From Deltaproteobacteria bacterium (GTDB taxonomy: Bacteria > Desulfobacterota > Desulfobacteria > Desulfobacterales > JAFDCJ01): a stretch of DNA of 16,604 bases. The stretch covers positions 1 through 16,604 of the forward strand of contig JAJRVC010000116.1 of NCBI GenBank assembly GCA_024277475.1, written 5' to 3'. The translations under genes were made by a program, and so were the position numbers. Of this stretch, positions 13,209 to 16,604 are shown in pieces. The first letter of the stretch is position 1. Each line of letters opens with the position of its first letter. Under the pieces are notes generated by a model that was not told where the DNA came from, searched no databases, and saw nothing but the letters and a program-made list of their open reading frames with translations.

Positions 13209-13236
13209 AAAACGCAGCGGAGGCAAAAAGGTTACA
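13209..13236 (-). promoter_or_regulatory. Third ECF-type promoter, before the Gly/Asn-rich gene
   Basis: On the minus strand TGTAAC (13236-13231), C plus a five-T run, then CGTTTT (13214-13209) with a 16-bp spacer, followed by ATAG. This repeats the arrangement at 7224-7251 and 8610-8637. Start of transcription would be near 13202, giving a leader of about 130 nt. It sits in the short spacer downstream of dnaE2, so the Gly-rich gene does not depend on dnaE2 transcription. Confidence 0.68.
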
Positions 13237-13270
13237 CTTTGATCAATATTTTTGCACAGGATTTATGCCA

Positions 13271-16200
13271 TCAGCGTGTGATTCGCTCCACCCGATCCAC
13301 CGTCAGTGTGATCGCCCCCCAGTCTTCTTCGACTTTGCCGGTTAAAAGATACGGCCGCCGGCGGTCGATCATGTGGCAGAAGCGGTGGTACGTTTCCGGG
13401 AAAAAGGTGGTTTCCACAATACCGGTTTCATCCTCGAAGGTTAAAAATTCCATGGGGTCGCCGTGTTTGGTGGTGATCACCTTGCCGGTAATCAACCAGC
13501 CGGCCAGGCGCACCTGTTTTCCGAGGTGACGCGGCAGGTCGACAGCTTTGACGGTCCGAAATTTCTGTAAAATGGGGTCATATAACTCCATCGGGTGCCG
13601 GTCGCACAAAAAACCGAGTACGGCAAATTCACGCTGCAGCCGTTCGCGTTCGTTGGCCGGGGGCAGAAGCGGGGGCGGGGGCTGGCAGGTGCGTGCCTTG
13701 TCAGCGCTGCTAAAGAGGGATCGCGTTTGTGGACGTGGTTTGGCATATCCGGATTTGAGCCTGCAGCCCAGATGCCACAGCAGCGTCGCGCGGTTGCCGC
13801 CGGGATTTAATTCATCTAGGGCCCCGCAATGGATCAGCGCCCGGGCTTCGTTTTCAGCGGGCTTTAGACGCTCAAGGACCTCGCGCATGCTGTGATATAG
13901 ACCCTGTCGGCGTTCGGTCACTATCCGTGTCCGGATTTCAGCGGACAGCCCTTTGATTGACAGCAGGCCCGTCCGAATAGCATTGTCCTCACCCGTCCAG
14001 CGAATTTCGCTGCGGTTGATGTTCGGCGGCAAAATTGTAAGCCCCATGCGTCGGGCTTCGGAGACATAGGCAAAGGTTCCGTAGAAACCGCCCTGGTTGC
14101 TGATCACCGCGGCGATGAATTCAGCCGGATGATGGACCTTGAGGTAGGCCGCCTGAAAAGAGACCCGGGCATAGGAGGCACTGTGGGGTTTACAGAAAGA
14201 ATACCCGCTAAAACTCATCATCATGTCCCAGATGGCCGCTACCTGATCCCCGGAAACTCCCATAGCCCTTGCGCCGGTATAAAAGCGTTTTTGAAAATCC
14301 CGCAGCCGATGCCGCCGGTCTTTCTTGGACATAATCTTGCGCAGGGCGTCGGCTTCGGCATGGGAGAAGCCGGCTAGGGCAACTGCGGCCCGGGACACGT
14401 CTTCCTGATAGACCATAAGGCCGAAAGTTTCGTCCAGCACCTCGGCCAGCAGCGGATGAATCGGGTCCCAGGGAGCCCCGTGCAAACGGCGGATATATTC
14501 GCGGATAAACTCATTGGCGGCCGGACGAATGATGCTGCTGTGAATCACCAGGTGTTCAAAGTCTCCCACCTTCGATTTTTGCTGCAAAAGCCGCATGGCG
14601 GGACTTTCAATGTAAAAACAGCCCATGGTACGACCCTGGGCCAGGGCCTGTTGGGTGGCAAGGTCGTCTTCCGGTTCCCAGCCGGTTTCGTCAAAGGCCA
14701 CGTCATTGGCTCGCAGATTGCCCACCGCATCCCGGATCACTGCCAGACTGCGATTTCCCAGCAGATCGATTTTGACCAGACCGGCATCTTCAGCGCCGTC
14801 CTTTTCCCATTGGATGATGGGCACACCTTTGGGGGCGCGTTCCAGCGGCACATACTCGTCAATGGGGCGCGGCGTGATTACGATGCCGCCGGGGTGGACG
14901 GACAAATAGCGCGGCGTGCCGATGATCCGCTGGGCAAAGGCCAGGATCTCCGGCCATGGATGTGGAAATTCCAGGGCTTTTGATTCCGGGCGTTGTTTGA
15001 GCCCAGTCAGCAATTCGGGCTCGGATTCTTTAGCGCGCCAGAACCGCGGCAGCCGTTTGGAAACCCGGCCGATCTCACCGTCCGTCAGTCCATATACTTT
15101 GGCTACTTCCCGGATGGCCATGCGCGGCTGAAACAGTACATGATTGGATACCATGGCCGCATGGCCCCGGTGCCGGTGCAATACTGCCGCCAGGACATCA
15201 TCGCGTTCGTCCCAGGCAAAATCGACATCAATGTCGGGCGGGTCGGTACGGCCGGGATTTAAAAAGCGTTCGAAATACAGATTGTGTTTAAGCGGGCACA
15301 CATTGGTAATTCCGAGGCAGTAAGCCACCAGGGATGCGGCTGCCGAACCACGACCGCAGGTGCGCGGGCTGTGTTGAATGATATCCTGAACGATTAAAAA
15401 ATAGGCGGCAAATCCCATACCCACAATACTGTGCAATTCGTGTTCAAGCCGCTCCACCACTGCTTCGCAAAGTTCTTCCCCGTAACGCTTGTGGGCACCG
15501 GTATAAGCGGCCTGACGCAGGCGTTGGGCCGGATCGACACCGTTTGCGCCCGCCAGAGGCGGCATGACGATGCCGAATTGCGGACCTGTAAACGTCAGGC
15601 GCTCGGCGATTTCATGGGTTGTCCGGATGGCTTGCGGACAGATGTCAAACCGGTAGCTGTATTCTTCAGGTGAGGCCAACCAGGCATCTGCCGGCGCAAC
15701 ATCGCCGGAGGCCAGGCGCGAAAATGAGGTATTGCGGTCGATGGTTCGCAGCAGGCGGTGAACCGCCGCATCCCGGGGGTGCAGAAAAAAGCTTCCGGGT
15801 GTTGCCGCCAGGGATATCCCCAGATGTTTTGCGACACGACGCAGCGCATGGGTGGGAGGCAGGGGTTTGCGCGGCATGGCGGCAACCACCGTCACCCCAG
15901 CCGCATGCCAGGTGCGCAAAAAATCGGCGTCTTGGGTCAATACCACCAGACCGGTTGCATAATTCGGCAGGACCTCTTTCAGGTCAAAGTCGGCCGCCAT
16001 GTGACGGCGGGTGAGCAGACGGCAGAGGTTGCGATAGCCGGCGTCATCTTCCACCAGGCACACGGCGCGCTGTTTGCGGTGGGGGTCGGTGACTTCCGCT
16101 CCTACAATGGGGGTGAGGCCTTCGCGTTTGCAGGTTCTCAAAAACGGCCACAATCCGTAGAGATTGTCGGTGTCGGTCAGTGCCAGGCGATCATAACCCA

Positions 16201-16285
16201 GGCGCCTGGCAGCGTGGCAGATCTGCTTGACGCAAGATGTCCCCCACATGAGGGAATAGCTGGATCGGACGGTTAACGGAATCAT
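13271..16285 (-). CDS. dnaE2: Error-prone DNA polymerase III alpha subunit, DnaE2/ImuC
   Basis: A C-family translesion polymerase that normally works with ImuA' and ImuB in damage-induced mutagenesis. It has 1004 residues, slightly short for DnaE2. Domains: PHP (about 1-230), polymerase palm/fingers with CGRGSAAASLVAYCLGIT (310-327), the acidic motif PPDIDVDF (349-356), GLVKIDLLG with Asp507 (third catalytic acid), SFCKPHSASYA typical of DnaE2, a helix-hairpin-helix region, and a C-terminal OB fold (VRLAGWLITGKV to TFEDETGIVETTFF). The PHP domain has lost its metal ligands: VRSSYSLMWG replaces the usual HxHSxFS and TDTDN replaces TDHDG, so no proofreading activity is expected there. ATG 16285 lacks a clear ribosome site. 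No imuA, imuB or lexA is visible next to it, and no LexA box was recognised upstream. Confidence 0.95.
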   Translation of the reverse strand: MIPLTVRSSYSLMWGTSCVKQICHAARRLGYDRLALTDTDNLYGLWPFLRTCKREGLTPIVGAEVTDPHRKQRAVCLVEDDAGYRNLCRLLTRRHMAADFDLKEVLPNYATGLVVLTQDADFLRTWHAAGVTVVAAMPRKPLPPTHALRRVAKHLGISLAATPGSFFLHPRDAAVHRLLRTIDRNTSFSRLASGDVAPADAWLASPEEYSYRFDICPQAIRTTHEIAERLTFTGPQFGIVMPPLAGANGVDPAQRLRQAAYTGAHKRYGEELCEAVVERLEHELHSIVGMGFAAYFLIVQDIIQHSPRTCGRGSAAASLVAYCLGITNVCPLKHNLYFERFLNPGRTDPPDIDVDFAWDERDDVLAAVLHRHRGHAAMVSNHVLFQPRMAIREVAKVYGLTDGEIGRVSKRLPRFWRAKESEPELLTGLKQRPESKALEFPHPWPEILAFAQRIIGTPRYLSVHPGGIVITPRPIDEYVPLERAPKGVPIIQWEKDGAEDAGLVKIDLLGNRSLAVIRDAVGNLRANDVAFDETGWEPEDDLATQQALAQGRTMGCFYIESPAMRLLQQKSKVGDFEHLVIHSSIIRPAANEFIREYIRRLHGAPWDPIHPLLAEVLDETFGLMVYQEDVSRAAVALAGFSHAEADALRKIMSKKDRRHRLRDFQKRFYTGARAMGVSGDQVAAIWDMMMSFSGYSFCKPHSASYARVSFQAAYLKVHHPAEFIAAVISNQGGFYGTFAYVSEARRMGLTILPPNINRSEIRWTGEDNAIRTGLLSIKGLSAEIRTRIVTERRQGLYHSMREVLERLKPAENEARALIHCGALDELNPGGNRATLLWHLGCRLKSGYAKPRPQTRSLFSSADKARTCQPPPPLLPPANERERLQREFAVLGFLCDRHPMELYDPILQKFRTVKAVDLPRHLGKQVRLAGWLITGKVITTKHGDPMEFLTFEDETGIVETTFFPETYHRFCHMIDRRRPYLLTGKVEEDWGAITLTVDRVERITR

Positions 16286-16297
16286 AGCAAAAATTGT

Positions 16298-16417
16298 TTA
16301 CCGCAAGGCGCAGAGAGGATTTTGTTTTTGCCCGTAAGGCTTGGGTTTCTTTTTTTTCGGCCTTTCACCGAAAAGAAAGAAAAATACCCCTCTGCGCTCT
16401 CTGCGTCTTTGCGGTGA
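16298..16417. repeat. 120-bp imperfect inverted-repeat element (CGCAAAG/CGCAGAG type)
   Basis: Left arm 16298-16317 (TTACCGCAAGGCGCAGAGAG) matches the complement of the right arm 16397-16417 with two mismatches and one indel. Elements of the form ACCGCAAAG-ACGCAGAG are dispersed in many deltaproteobacterial genomes (recalled, not searched). It begins 12 bp upstream of the dnaE2 start and encloses the hairpin at 16346-16382. Confidence 0.55.
16346..16382. terminator. Bidirectional terminator-like hairpin
   Basis: TTTCTTTTTTTTCGG (16346-16360) pairs with CCGAAAAGAAAGAAA (16368-16382) with a single mismatch and a 7-nt loop CCTTTCA. A/T tracts lie on both sides of the CCG/CGG core, so it could terminate transcription in either direction and would shield dnaE2 from upstream minus-strand transcription. 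Confidence 0.5.
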
Positions 16418-16447
16418 ATCTATCTAGTTTCCATCCATAAATGGCCC

Positions 16448-16545
16448 TTTTTTCTCTGAGCGACGTTCTCCGCGGGTTTACGTCTGCGAAGTACGAAAAG
16501 TACGTCTCAACGTAAACCCTTGTGCGGCCTTGCTCAGAGAAAAAA
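16448..16545. repeat. 98-bp nested near-palindrome, MITE-like
   Basis: Outer arms TTTTTTCTCTGAGC (16448-16461) and GCTCAGAGAAAAAA (16532-16545) are perfect 14-bp complements; inner arms GGGTTTACGT (16474-16483) and ACGTAAACCC (16510-16519) are perfect 10-bp complements; the unpaired segments between them are exactly 12 nt on both sides. The centre carries GTAC-GAAAA-GTAC. No open frame makes sense here. No other gene is seen in 16286-16604. Confidence 0.6.
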
Positions 16546-16604
16546 TTGCTCATTTCTGAATTGGAAACTTACGCCAGTGCCCATGGATAAAAAAGGCTTC
16601 GTGG

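Overview
The window looks like a chromosomal segment of a Desulfobacterota/deltaproteobacterial organism, probably close to Desulfobacterales. This is inferred from gene style, a recognised zinc-ribbon/J-domain family, and dispersed CGCAAAG/CGCAGAG palindromes; there is no rRNA or other marker to prove it. No tRNA, rRNA, CRISPR array, transposase or phage gene is visible.

Left part (1-7104). Minus-strand genes encode a polytopic membrane protein that runs off the window edge and carries three copies of a PGxG(Q/E)xY motif, and an exported alpha/beta hydrolase whose signal peptide lies upstream of its first ATG. Divergently, a complete tripartite TRAP transporter operon (dctP-dctQ-dctM) follows a strong sigma70-type promoter, with a structured 314-nt spacer between dctP and dctQ. 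It converges on a YtcJ-like metal-dependent amidohydrolase with its own promoter. Import and hydrolysis of a small organic acid or amide is a plausible shared theme, but substrates cannot be read from sequence.

Centre and right (7224-13236). This is the most interesting part. An ECF sigma factor is followed by a membrane anti-sigma-like protein with a C-terminal AMPK/CBM48-type glycan-binding E-set domain, then a small lipoprotein with a related domain, then a secreted helical protein with a Gly/Ser tail. A convergent gene encodes an OmpA-domain lipoprotein, and about 3 kb further on lies a second secreted Gly-rich/Gln-rich protein. The same bipartite promoter, TGTAAC-N16-CGTT, occurs exactly three times: at the sigma gene, before the Gly/Ser-tailed gene, and before the remote Gly-rich gene. 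This predicts an autoregulated envelope/exopolymer regulon whose trigger may be a periplasmic glycan. Between the two Gly-rich genes lie a 590-bp region with structured repeats and a decayed zinc-ribbon/J-domain gene.

Far right (13271-16604). A full-length DnaE2/ImuC error-prone polymerase is present without visible imuA/imuB, followed by a gene-free 319-bp end region built from nested inverted repeats, including a 98-bp near-palindrome.
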